This document shows, in pieces, positions 37,613 through 50,100 of a stretch of DNA of 64,000 nucleotides. Source of the stretch: Tetrahymena elliotti 4EA (Eukaryota > Ciliophora > Oligohymenophorea > Hymenostomatida > Tetrahymenidae); the NCBI GenBank assembly GCA_000231825.2, contig JH720297.1:4388-68387 (forward strand), read 5' to 3'. Position 1 is the stretch's first letter; each line of letters begins with the position of its first letter. A model generated the notes under the pieces. It had not been told where the DNA came from, searched no databases, and saw nothing but the letters and a program-made list of their open reading frames with translations. The position numbers and the translations under genes are program-made.

Positions 37613-39218
37613 TTTTAATTTATTCTTGCCTACTGAATAAATTGCTTAATTTCTTATTAAAGTTTTAAAGAAGATTAATTCTAAAATTAAATATCTAGTA
37701 ATACTAATTTTATTAATCTAATAAAAATAAAACATCCATTCATGAATTACACATTATTATATATTGTATTATCAAAGAAACATAAGTCTTTTTAAACATT
37801 TAAGGATTTAGTATTATTGTCTGATAAAATTAGTTCATTAAAAGAAAATAAATATTTTTGCTACTTTTAATTACATTTATTAACTTGCATAAGCGCTTAA
37901 TTTTAAAAATACATTTACAAAAAATAACAGATAAATAGTTAAATAAAGATATCTTTTGCGTTAGCAATTTAAACCTAAATTTTAGAAACCAAAAAATATC
38001 CCTTCATTATTTCTTATTTATATTTGTTTTTTACAACTTTACATTAACATTTTTGAAAGCTCAATTGAATTACTGATAATTTTAAAAAAATTTATTTTTG
38101 TCTCATTTTATTTTTCTCAGGATTCAGTTAGATTATCAAATCTTGATAAAAAATATTCTTTACAAAAATTAAAATATTATATCTTTAACCCTAAGTCATT
38201 AAAAAAAAAATGAATAAATTTTGATAATAATAGCTAATATTTTAAGTATTTCTTCTATAACACCCATCATCTAAGATTAATTAATTTGATAATTGACGCA
38301 AAGAATAATTATTTATTACTTCTTACTTTTAATTAATTTTTTAATTATTTATTTATAAATCAATTAATCATGTAAATATAAAGCAAGTATAAATGCAATA
38401 ATAGCCATTGTTTGCTCTGAATTGATTTTTTATTACATCACTAATATATTTATGATTTCACAAAATTTTTCTTATCTTTGCCATTATTATTCATCTTTTT
38501 CCTTACAATTTTTTTAATTGTATTTACATTTTCAGAATTCTATTTACATTTTTCTAATTCAATTTACATTTTTTGTAATTTTGAGAGTTACAAGTATTGA
38601 AATAAATTTGAGCGATCTAAAAAATAATAGAAGCTAAAAGTTTATAAAACACTAGAACGTATTTGCTATTTAACTTTTTTAAAAATGAATCTCATCTCAA
38701 TTCTAATTAAAGTTACCAAATAATAGATTTTAATTAATTTTTTAGAAAGCGCATATTTTAATTGAAGGATTATTGATATTTTTTATTGAAGAGAAACTGT
38801 AAAATGTTAAATTTTAAAAAATTAATTTCCTTTTTATTTACATAATTTTGAATATAAAAAGATAATAAATTTAATTAGGAGAAAGTTGATTTTATTAGGC
38901 AAATTTATTTGAAATAAGAGTAAATTTAGAAATTCGATTCAAAAAAGCTATACATTGTCAATTCTGTTCATTAAAATGAATAGAGATAAATGCATTTTAT
39001 TTTTATCATAAAGAAAATTTTCAACGTAAAGAGTAAATTGATAAACAATTTAAATATTATATTGTAAAAACTCATTGATAACCTGGAATTAATTATATTG
39101 AAAACTAAGCAATATAAACTAATTGTAATTTTTTCTAAACAGAAAAATTTTTTAATTAAATTAAGTTAAGGAAGCATAATAAAAATAAGCATAAAAATAT
39201 ATATAACAAGCATAAAAC
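37613..39218. promoter_or_regulatory. divergent promoter region between receptors A and B
   Basis: 1.6 kb separating the divergent starts of two paralogous receptor genes, so it holds both promoters. It is AT-rich, with a threefold 20-bp repeat at 38516-38575. No coding exon is recognised. Confidence 0.45.
38516..38575. repeat. three tandem 20-bp units (AATTx..TTTACATTTT)
   Basis: Three imperfect units start at 38516, 38536 and 38556; the first reads AATTGTATTTACATTTTCAG. The core TTTACATTTT is constant. It lies about midway in the divergent promoter region. Confidence 0.75.
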
Positions 39219-42200
39219 ATGAAAAGTAACAAATAGAAACATTAATCTGAAAAACTCTTGAATGTTATGCAAGAGATGGATAAGTAATCAAGTGAAGATT
39301 TTTCTATCAGAGATCGTATTCATAAGTTTTATGTCTGTGAAATGTATAAAATTCTCAAAACATTCAAGCGGGGACCAATTTTAGCAACATTAGTTGTAGT
39401 AATTTATTTTTCACAGGTGATAAGCAATCAGTTCAACTAGAATATATTAGCCAATTTGATTAGTGGCTCAAAATAATCTGAATAATTTATTTATTATATG
39501 GGAGTATATTTGGACTATGTCAAAATTTACCCTTTATACTCCTTTCTAGCTCAAAAAAATTAAATGATTGATGAAAAAGAATCTAATGGATAGTTTTTAA
39601 TTATAGTGGGCGTTTTCAACTCAGCTCTATTAATGTATATATTTATTAGATTAATTCACTATATATTTTGGCAATATTTTACAGATATCTCTATGTCAAG
39701 CCAAGATTCAACTGAAAAACTTGCTAGAAATTATACTTCACATAGCTTTCTAGTCCTATAAGGAGATATACTGTTTTCATTCTTTTTTAGAATATACCTC
39801 TACACTCTTACTATACCTTTTATTTAGATATCTCTTAAAGTAGGTATTGAGCATAGCAACGAATAGCATAATCCTAATGAAAATTAGTCTGGGCATTAAT
39901 TGACTCTTTTCTTGGTTGCTTATGCTTTTATAACAACTTTTTTTATTTCTGGAATAATTTCTAATAATGAATACGATTACCAGATAATAATAAAAGACCA
40001 TTTATCTCAACCAAAGAATTACTATGTATATCTTAGGATTATTTTAGATTTTATTTGTAGTGGAGTATTTTTGAGTAGCTCAACTACTATTGTAGAGATT
40101 TTTAATATAATAAACTGCTCACTCCGTTTGGTTATCTGCATTTATAGATAGCCATTTTACTCTCAATCAACCAACAAAATATTTATTTAATTTATATTAT
40201 TTCATATATTCCTATTAATTATTACTCTCATACTAGATTAAAATAGCAGAGAAAATCTTTCTATTAGCTTTACCCTATTGTTTTGCTGCGGAGTACCTTT
40301 ATGTATTAAATCTGGAATATTGATAATTAATTTACTAAAAACCCAAAGCTAATTTAATTTACCTTTCATTGAAAATGACATAAATAATATAAGCCCTGAA
40401 AAGCTAGATAAGCACATTAGAAGCTTAATTAATTTATTTTCTCTGTCTTATGAGGATTATATGGACAAAGGAAGAGGTATTAAATTCGAAACTATTTTTT
40501 CTAATCATTTAGATAGTTGTTGTAAAACAAATGAGCCACAGTAAATTAAAGTTAGTAAAAATGCTATAACTAATAAAGATGAAAATATTTGCTTTTGTAA
40601 ATAATATTAAGAATTTGTAAGCTAGAAAAATTATTTAGGAGCAAGTATAAAGTTGTAACAGTAATTAACTTTCTCAAAGGATGAGGTTAATTAGGCAATT
40701 TCAAGAGTTATTGGTTAAGATTACAGAAAATCTTTTTTAATTAAATACACCAGCAACCTAATTTAAAAATTCTTTAAATCCTCTAATAAAAATTATTAAG
40801 ACAGTTAATTACAAATAAAGCCAACTTATTTGTATTTTCTTTGTTAAATAGCTCAAACTCCAGCAAAAGCTTTTTAATAAATTTTGCTTCTTAAATAATA
40901 AATGAAATAATCTTCTTTCTAAACTCAATGTTTAATTTAAGAAATTATTGATGATATTAATCTCTCCTTCAGTCAATTTATTTGCTCTACTACTTACTAA
41001 AACTAGAGACTTGCCATTTCTTATGTCTATGAATTTGATTATTTTTATAAAGATTTTATTTAGTCCTTTAAAAAGGCTCTATAAAGTAGATAAAGATATT
41101 TTGAATTTTTATGTACAGACTATATTAATTTATAAGAACTTTTAAAAGAAAGCTACAGCTGTTTGGCAACTAAAAGGGAAGCGGAATACAAGATGAATAA
41201 TTTATTTGATATACACCCTCACCATCCAAGATTATTGTCAATATCAGAACTTTACATAGAATTTTTTGATTTTCGAAAAAGGAGAGTTCGTCATTTTATT
41301 CAAAAATCTAAAGAGTTGATGAATCGTAATCTATAAAGAGTTGATTTGAAAGTTAATTTATTTGAATAAGGAACCTGCTCTATATTTGTTTCACTTCATA
41401 GTAAGTAAATCATAAAAGTTTCTAATTCTATTTAGAGCTTCTTTAAATGTCAAAAATAAGATTTAATTGGAAAATAATTCTCAATACTTTTGCCAGATTT
41501 CATAATTTCTAGCTTTAATAAATACTTAGACATACTTTTAGAAGAAGGTAATATGGATATGATAAAACTAGGCGAGTATTTAACTTTCTTCAGTATCCCA
41601 AACACAAATACTCTGTAGCCTATTTACTTGCGCATGAAAATAGATGTTCTTAGTAACAGTGAATTTGGACTATCTATACAAATATAGCCTGCTAAGAATT
41701 GTAAGGTGAGTGTTATCACAGATTTAAATTATAATATTATGTCATTTACAAAGGAGTTTTAAAATTTAATACTAAAATTTTTAGTTAATAAAGGAACCAC
41801 AAAATCAAAAAACCAAGGTTATTTATTTTTTTTACAAATTAATTTATTGAAAAATTGATTAATTTTCTTTAATTATTTATTTATTAAACAGATCAATTAA
41901 AAGGACTTAATATTCAGGCAATAATTCCTCTCTTATTTAGTATTAATAAAATTACATAGGATTTTAATAATTTTGAGGGATATAATGATACATTTGGATT
42001 TAAAGATTAAAAAATATAGAATTACACAACCTACAAGACCTTGCTAGTTCTTCCTAAAACTATAAAATGTTTGAAGAGTTTAAACAGCTTCTCTAAGAAC
42101 ACTCACAAAGATGTTTAAAATTATTTTAACAGTTTAAATCTTTAAGAAATAGAAATGTTAGAAATTACATTTTCTCCTTTTTCTTATAAACTATACAGCT

Positions 42201-45200
42201 AAGCTTAATAGACAATAACAGTAATTGAGTTTTAATCTTATAGAAAATTAAAAGCCATTTCTGAAATAAACGATTAATTCTTAAGGCTCAAGGAAACCTT
42301 GACTTCTTACTATTAACAAGAAATAAATGTACCTATTGCTTAAACTAACTCACCCAAAATAGATAGCTAATATGAAGTAGGTACTCTTTCATACCTAAAT
42401 ATTTAGAATGAAAAGAAGTAGCGCTTGTAGGTTAAAAATAAATTAGAAATGTAGGACTCTGATGGCGTATACTCTGTTGAAGTCGAAAATAAAAATATTC
42501 AGTATAGTTCTGTAAATTTGATTAGCTTTTGAACTAAAAATTTTTATTTTTTTTAATTTATTTAGTAGGCTTAGTTAGATTTCTATCAAGATGATATCAT
42601 TTAAAGGCATTATGAAAACCATAATTCAGCTGATGTTGATGTGGATTCTCCGGTTTTATAGGAATCTCCTCACTATTAGCCAACTGATTATCTTAATTAC
42701 ATTTATGATAAAGTAACCCCATAAAAGTAAATTTAGAGTTTTCTAAATAAAATTTACATTTAAAAATAATTTTTAACAAATATTTGAAAGGAGAAACAAT
42801 GATTCTTAGTAAGATATTTTCATAAATACTGAAAATCATAATGAAATTGGAATGAGGTATATGACTATGCTTAAAGTTTCAAAAGATACTAAAAGTACAA
42901 GGATTGAAGAATCTTAATAAGCAACCACAAGTAGATAATCACTTATTTCGCCAAGATAGCCTTACGAGCCAATTCACAATTAAAATTAATCTCAAGATGA
43001 CTTATTCAAAGCTCTTTCTGCCAATCCTATAAGCTCACCTCTTATGCAATCATCTTAGAGTTTTGTACATCTTTTTGAAAAATAATTTTCTACACCAAAC
43101 AGGAAGTAATTAATTTAAAGCTTTAAAAATATCAAATAAAAATATTTTTTCTCTTTTTTTAATAATAGAGAATCAGATACCTAAACAAAAGAAAAAAAAT
43201 AAGATGCAAAGTAAGATGGAAGCAGCACTAACGATGGCTCACACTTGAATATCAATAATTCTTTAATAGAATTATAAAGATAAAGAAGCAAGTTTTTTTC
43301 AAAAAATAAAATCTAGGCATATTCTCAAAATCTGCTACAAGTCAACCAAAAAAGTTCTGCAAATTTTACTTCAAAAATTTCATAAATTAGCTAAAATAGT
43401 GAAAAAAGAGAAAAAGAAGAAGAGGAAGATGAAGAAGAGGATGAAGGAGTAATCTAGTTATCTATTATGCCTAGCAAAGAAGCTGCTAAGCAAGGTTAAA
43501 AGAGTAATATGAAGGGTTAAAAAAGTGGCTTATTTTAGGATGAAGAAAGCTAAAATGCAAATGCAAATAAAAAGAAAGGTATTATGGATGATTAATAATC
43601 AGTCAGAAGTGGCCAAAGCTAGATCTTTTCAAAAAAGCAGAGTTTATATGAAATGATTTCTTCAAGAAGAGATACAACAGAAATATAAGTTTCTAGATTT
43701 GTAGGATTATCAGCCTTTATAATCTTAATAACAATCTCATGCGTCTTGTTTGTAAAAGTTAAATAAAATTTTTAAGATGAGTGGACAAGCTATACCAATT
43801 TATAAGTTGGTAAAAGATTTAGCACTAATAAATTAAATTTTTAACATCAAATTTTTTTAAAACTAAGGACCTAACTTGTTAGAAGGTTTTGCATAGATAC
43901 TTAGAGTTAAAGAGCTATTGACAATAATTGAAGTGAATAAATTATATGGTTACTTATTTTCTAGCTTTAAGCCTACGGACTAGTTAAAATATTACAATGA
44001 AGGATTAGATAAGCTTTCATTTATTACAAAAGAGATAGGTTCTTTTTAGATAACAACAATCCATGATGGTTTTGAAGATTTTATGCTTAACAACTATACC
44101 TCACTGGTTCAAGTTAATTCAGTGACATTAGTTTAAAATATAATTAATTTCTCAAGATTGTAATGATTAATTTAAATATTATCAATTTAAAAATAATTCT
44201 ATTAATTTTATTGTCTAACAGGTATTCTTTACTTAATCTTCCCTTAAATCTAAGAAAGTATTTAATTGAAAGTGTTTAAGATGCAAGATCTTATGTCTAT
44301 TATAACTACGCTAGTTTCATAGGTACAATAAAAAACATTCAAGATATATCTACAAGCAAATCAAAGAGTACTCTGGATGAAACATAGAGTCTTTTAAATA
44401 TGAGCATAATTGTAGTGCAAGCAGTCTGTGTACTTACAGTTCTTATTGTTTTTCCAGTATATTACATCATTTAGTAAAAGAGAGAAGAGATTTTATGTTT
44501 ACTAGTTACATTTGATATGTAGTTCTTATAGTCTTAAATTGAAAAATATAAATAAGCTTTATATGAAAAAAAGATAACAGAAAGTATATCCAACCTTTCA
44601 AAATTTGAAAGATATGCAACTAAAACTAAGGCAGCATCTTCTGTGTAGCAGATATCAGTTTTTGATTTCTCTAAACCTAACAAACAAACAAAAAATAAAA
44701 AAAGGTAAATTTCTTAAACTAGACCTCTTCCTAAGTACTCAATCAAGTTGTCAATAATAACTCTAATAATTTTTATAGTAATATCTCTATATTCACTTCT
44801 TAACTACTTACTAACTAAAGATTTCTTTAGTTATTTTGTTTACAATATTCAAGAGTTATCATTAATTACCTAGTCAAAGAGCTACTTAGATTTAAATTAT
44901 TGTGGATTATTTCTATTAACCAATTCCTATGCCTATTAATTCAATATGACTACAATAGGATTAATCTATCAATTTTTCAATTCAACTGTATTTCCAGATA
45001 ATTAAGAAAGAATTAATTCATTTTATGGTATAGATAATGGATTCATAAACTCAAGATACAATTCAGATTTATACTAGAAATACTTTTTAGATATTATTAA
45101 AACAAATGCTTGCTCTATTCTAAATACAACTTATGGTTAGCCATTCGTTATTAATAATACTATGATTGATATTAATTAATGTGAAAAGATATAAAAAGGA

Positions 45201-45650
45201 GTTCTAGGAAATGGTCTGACTTTCTCTTTTAAGTAGATTTTTGGCTTAGTTTAAAGCTATTTTACTAATTTCAAACTTACCGCAGGAAATGCATTAAAAT
45301 TTTTTGGTAGTTTAAAGTAGTGGGACTATGACAATAACCTAAAGGAATTTGATTATGTTTATTATTACATAAGGGCCATTCTAGGCTCACTGGTATCTTT
45401 CCTGGTTGAGCAAAGTTAAGAATATTTTGATTACTTAATGGGAGTTTAGGAAGCTCTTTTTATTTATAACTTAATTGTAGTATTTCTAGTATTTGTGTTT
45501 GCATGGACCCGATTCTTGTAAGAGATGAGCCAGTAGATCTAAGAAACAACGTTTCTTCTCAGTTTAATTCCTGTAGAATAGCTACTTGACAACCCATATA
45601 TAGTTTCTTATATCAATAAAGTGAAAAATACAATAAGAAGATCTTAATGA
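39219..45650 (+). CDS. PAS-domain multi-pass membrane receptor, TmcB-like (paralogue B), apparent one-base frameshift
   Basis: Starts MKSNKQKHQSEK at 39219 and ends at TGA 45648-45650. Order of parts: a membrane region (PILATLVVVIYFSQVIS, LTLFLVAYAFITTFFISGII, FILFHIFLLIITLIL), the family block GRGIKFETIFSNH...CFCK, and a PAS domain at about 41380-41750 (DLIGKQFSILLPDF, MDMIKLGEYLTFF). A Q/N linker and an acidic run (EKEEEEDEEEDEGV) lead to helix LSAFIILITISCVLFV, an ectodomain, helix SIIVVQAVCVLTVLIVFPVY, a cytoplasmic KEKK-type loop, helix IITLIIFIVISLYSLLNYL, a second ectodomain, a last helix and the tail LSLIPVEQLLDNPYIVSYI. Introns include 41817-41891 and 42512-42565. After 41757 the reading frame conserved in A and C is one base off, so either the sequence lacks an A or this copy is damaged. 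Everything downstream stays open. Function is inferred as a sensory receptor. Confidence 0.72.
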
Positions 45651-47120
45651 GTAAATAAACTACCTACTGAATAAAAATTTATTTAATTCATAAAATAAAT
45701 CTTAAAATTTTCAAAACTTAAAAAAGATAAAATATTTTTCTAAACATAAATGCTAACCTTAAATTCATTTCTTTATTACTTCTTACTTATTCTCAAATTG
45801 TAAAAAAAATTCTTTTAAAAAATAATAAATTCTTTTCTTAACATATTTCGAGTTACACATAAAAATACTAATTTTCATGAATTATTATTTGGTACTAGTA
45901 ATCATCTCAATAAAATTATAGAATCTTACTATTAATTTTCTTTATTCAAGCTTTAAAAATTTTTATGATTAATTATAATTTTCAAGATTTGAATTCAAAA
46001 GGGCTAGTTTGAATTGATTTTGTAAGGGCTCTGTCTTGTTACTGTTCTCATAACTTACTTTTACATTGATTATATCTAAAAATTAAATATAATCGTTATC
46101 TCAATTTGTATCTTTTAGAAAAACTTGTAAATTTTTATCCTTTCAATTAAATGGATTGGTGTGAATTCTTTTTTAATAAAGTAGAAGAGTCTGAATTAAT
46201 AACCATTAATTTATGTTTTAAAAATTAGAAATTAATAATCTTAAGTTACACTTGAGATAGAAGTGATTTGTTTTTTTTGACCTGATTTTTATTCATATTT
46301 TTAAGCCATGATAATTTTAAAAATTCAAGTAATTAATTGCTGTAAGATTTTATTCTGAAAAATTTATTACTCCTTTTTACTATTAATTGTGAAGAAGATT
46401 TTTTCTTAATATTAAATAGTAATTATTTTGAGTAATTAAATATTACGTTTTAAAATGTAATTTCGTTTGAAAATATTCTAGCATATTTCTAATGGATAGT
46501 AATGGATAGGAAATATGTATTTTTTCAAAAATTCTAGAAATTTACATTTTATTGTAGTATGTATGAATTAGGTTATGAATAATAATTAATTAACAAGAAA
46601 TTGATTTAACTCAAATCAAAAATCTAAATAGAGTAATCTAAGTTGTTTATCATTTTTCTTTCTTTCAATTAAAATCAACTAGAAATTAAATATTAAACTT
46701 TGTAACCTAAAAGTCTTCATCACTTAGCTTTTAATTAAATTCAAACAAATATTGTATGTATATTTTAATTTCTGTTGCTTTATCTTTATCAATAAATTGA
46801 TTAAGTTTTATTCAACTGACTTACTAATTTAGGTAGCATTTATATACTACAGAAAAAAAATTAATCAAAATTTTGATGTAAAAATAGAAAAAAATTATTA
46901 CATTTTTTATCAAAGAATTTTTAACTTTTTTAATTGTTTAATTTTAGAGTCATAAATGAGGAGTATGATGCATAGATACTTTAATCAAAGTATTAACTTA
47001 TAATTAAAAAAAATTAATAAAAAATAAAATCAAGCAGTAAAAAAGAAACTAATTATTTAATTAGTTAGTTAGTGAGTTGATTTATTATTGATAAAAGGGA
47101 TAAAAATTTTTAAGAAATTA
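45651..47120. other. intergenic, no gene seen
   Basis: 1.47 kb between receptors B and C. It is AT-rich, with a small tandem repeat TAATGGATAG at 46490-46509. It presumably contains the promoter of C. No remnant of a further paralogue was seen. Confidence 0.5.
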
Positions 47121-50100
47121 ATGGCTCCTTTACAAAAAAAGGTAATTAGAAAAAGTTAAGAAACAACAAAAGTAAATGGTAGCAATAATAAATAGGATGA
47201 TAAATTTGTTGATGATATAAATGTTATTTAGCTTGTTGCATAAACATTTGATAGATTATTTTAATCATACAAAAGAAATAAGGTTTTAAGCTCTTTTCTT
47301 TTTATTGTTTATGCTGCATAACTAATGAGCTTGCTGTTGTCAAGAGATGTAGTAAATAATTTTTATGGATATTACAACCACGATTTAATTGAGAAAGTGA
47401 GCATTTTTTTAGAATATTTTTAGTTATTTCCTTCTATATTGCTTAATTATTCTACTGTCTTTTAGATCCAATTCTCTGTTTATGTTTCATTTGGTTTAAA
47501 TATGATGCTTGTGATTGTATTTATTGCGAACTGTATATACTTTAAGACAACCGGCTTCTCACAAAGCTTAGGTTCATTAAATTCTAGTAAGGACAAAAAT
47601 TTAATAGGAGGCCTATCTCTAATTCATAGCTACTTCAATCTACTTTTTTGCTTTATCATTTAAATTTATTACTATATTTTGTGGATACCGTTTATCGACT
47701 CTTGTTTTAATTTGGTTTTTAACAAAATTGGAACGAATACAATTAGCTTTGTTTTGGCTATATTCTCATCAGTTTTAACTGTAATAATAGTGAATTTAAG
47801 TCGAGTTTTTGATAAAAATCACTCATTTAAAATGAAGTAAGATTTATTGGCTTAAAGGAAAAATAAGTATAAGTATATTTGCATCTTTTCAGAATTTTTA
47901 ATTATTGCAGTGAAATAATTAGATTCTCTTTAATTCTATTAAATTTTACATGTCTTGATCAGTATTGTGAGACTCATTAGTCTATTAATTGAGCTACCTT
48001 TCTTTTTGAATAAAAAAATGGATAATACAATGCTAAATCTTGGTGTTTTCTATTTATTTTAATCAATTTTAATATGCGCATTAGGAGTAAATAAAAATAA
48101 ATCGGGCTCAGAAGTAGATTATTTAATACTCTCTTTTATTATGATTCCTATTACTTATAAAATATCATAAAGTCTATATGAATATAAAATAAAATATATA
48201 CTAAACTATATTACATCAGTTGAGAATATTGATTTTAAGATAAAATAAAATGTATTACAAGATATAAATTTACTTAAGGTCTAGTAATTTATTTACTTAC
48301 TCAACCAATATAATAATTTGGTTATAGAAGATTACATGAAAGAGGGAAATGGTATAATTTTTGAAACATTATTTTCAAATCACACTAAAAATTGTTTAAT
48401 AAGAAAATAAAACAAATAATAATAAATAAAAAATCTTGATAAATTTTGTTTTTGTGAAAAATATGGAATTAATAACTATGAGCAGATCACGAGATAAGAT
48501 ATGATGGGAGGCGATTATAGAACAAAATTTTTGATTGGGTATATCAACTATTTGTTTGATAATATATATTATTAAAGATCTGCAAAGCTGATTAAAGATT
48601 TAGAAATATAATGTTGCTTTACCTATTTCTAGGTTGAAATTGCAAAAACACCCTCGAAAGCTTATTCTTAAATCATTTAGCTTTAAAATATTCTGCAAAA
48701 ATCAAATAATTCTTTTTGGGCTTAATTACAAATCTATTAACTTGTTAATGCTATTCTTAGTGACTTTAGCGGATTTTTTAATTCGAGCGAGTATTAAAAC
48801 TAAAGACTAAATATTCATTTAGTATTTGAATTTGAGTAAAATTATCAGGACCTTAAAAAGGTCTTCAAATCGGCTCTTTAAAATTAATAGAGGTTCTATG
48901 AATATCTCAATTAAGACACACTTCATTTATAGACCTTATAAAAAATAGGTAATTCTTGTCTTCAAAATAATAGAGATATAGAATAAAATTTGGTTTAGAT
49001 GTTTGATATTCACCCTACCCATTAGCGTACTTTTTCACTTGCAGAGTTATTTTAGGAGTTTTTTGATTTCAGAAGAAGGCATGCTAGATATTTTGCTAGT
49101 AGATCTAAACAATAGCTTAAAAATAAACTAATGAAATATGACACAAAAATAAATCTATTCTTAAAAAACACCTGTTCTCTTTTTATTTCTCTCAGTGATT
49201 AAAAAAAAATATTGAGAATAACAAATACGGCAAGTAAATTTTTTAAATTCACAAATTCTTTTGATTTGATTGGAAAACCTCTTCCTTTACTTTAACCAGA
49301 GTGGATCCAAGATAAAACATAACAAACTATAAATCTCCTTTAAGACGAAGGTGATGTGCACTTAATAAAACTCGGAGAGTATTTTACTTTTATGCGTGAC
49401 TTGAAGCTTAGTATTTTTCCAGTTGTTTTGAGAGCCTAAATGTCTATTATTTCTAATAAACAACTAGGTTTGTCATTATTCATTTAAAAATTAGATAATT
49501 TTGATAAATATATTGTTTGTGATTCATCTTACAAAATTATAAATTGTAATGAAAGCTTTATTACACAATATATCAAATAATCTTTGTAACTATGCTATAG
49601 AAGAGATTCTTAAGGTAGTAGAAATTTTTATTTTTGATATTTAGTTAATTAATTTTTTTTTTCTTCCGTTAATTAAAAGATTTCTTTAAAGATTCCGATT
49701 TAAGACACATGATACCTTTTTTACTTGCCATAAAATTAAGTGAGATAAATGATGTAAACGGTTTAGAAGAATATGAAGAATAAATTGGATTTAGAAAAAT
49801 ATAAAATTCGTAATCCCAGATCTTCAGCACATTATTTTTGCTCCCAAAAGAAATTGAAAAGTTAAATACATCCTAAAAATTTAATAATAATAGCAATCCA
49901 TATAACATAGAAAAATATTTAAATGAATTAGATGTGCTTAGTTACAATTTTTCTGTTATCACTTTCTCCTTATACAAGATAAAAGATTAAAAGAATCAAC
50001 TTAATGACATCATTATAATAGAAGTAAAGAAGATAAAGTAAATTAAGAGGATATCAGAATTAAATGAATAGCTCCAAATCTTACAAATTAATTTACAAAA

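Noticed and set aside
40948..41145. A 65-residue plus-strand frame inside receptor B
   Set aside because: It is out of frame with the receptor, whose own frame is continuous and family-conserved there.
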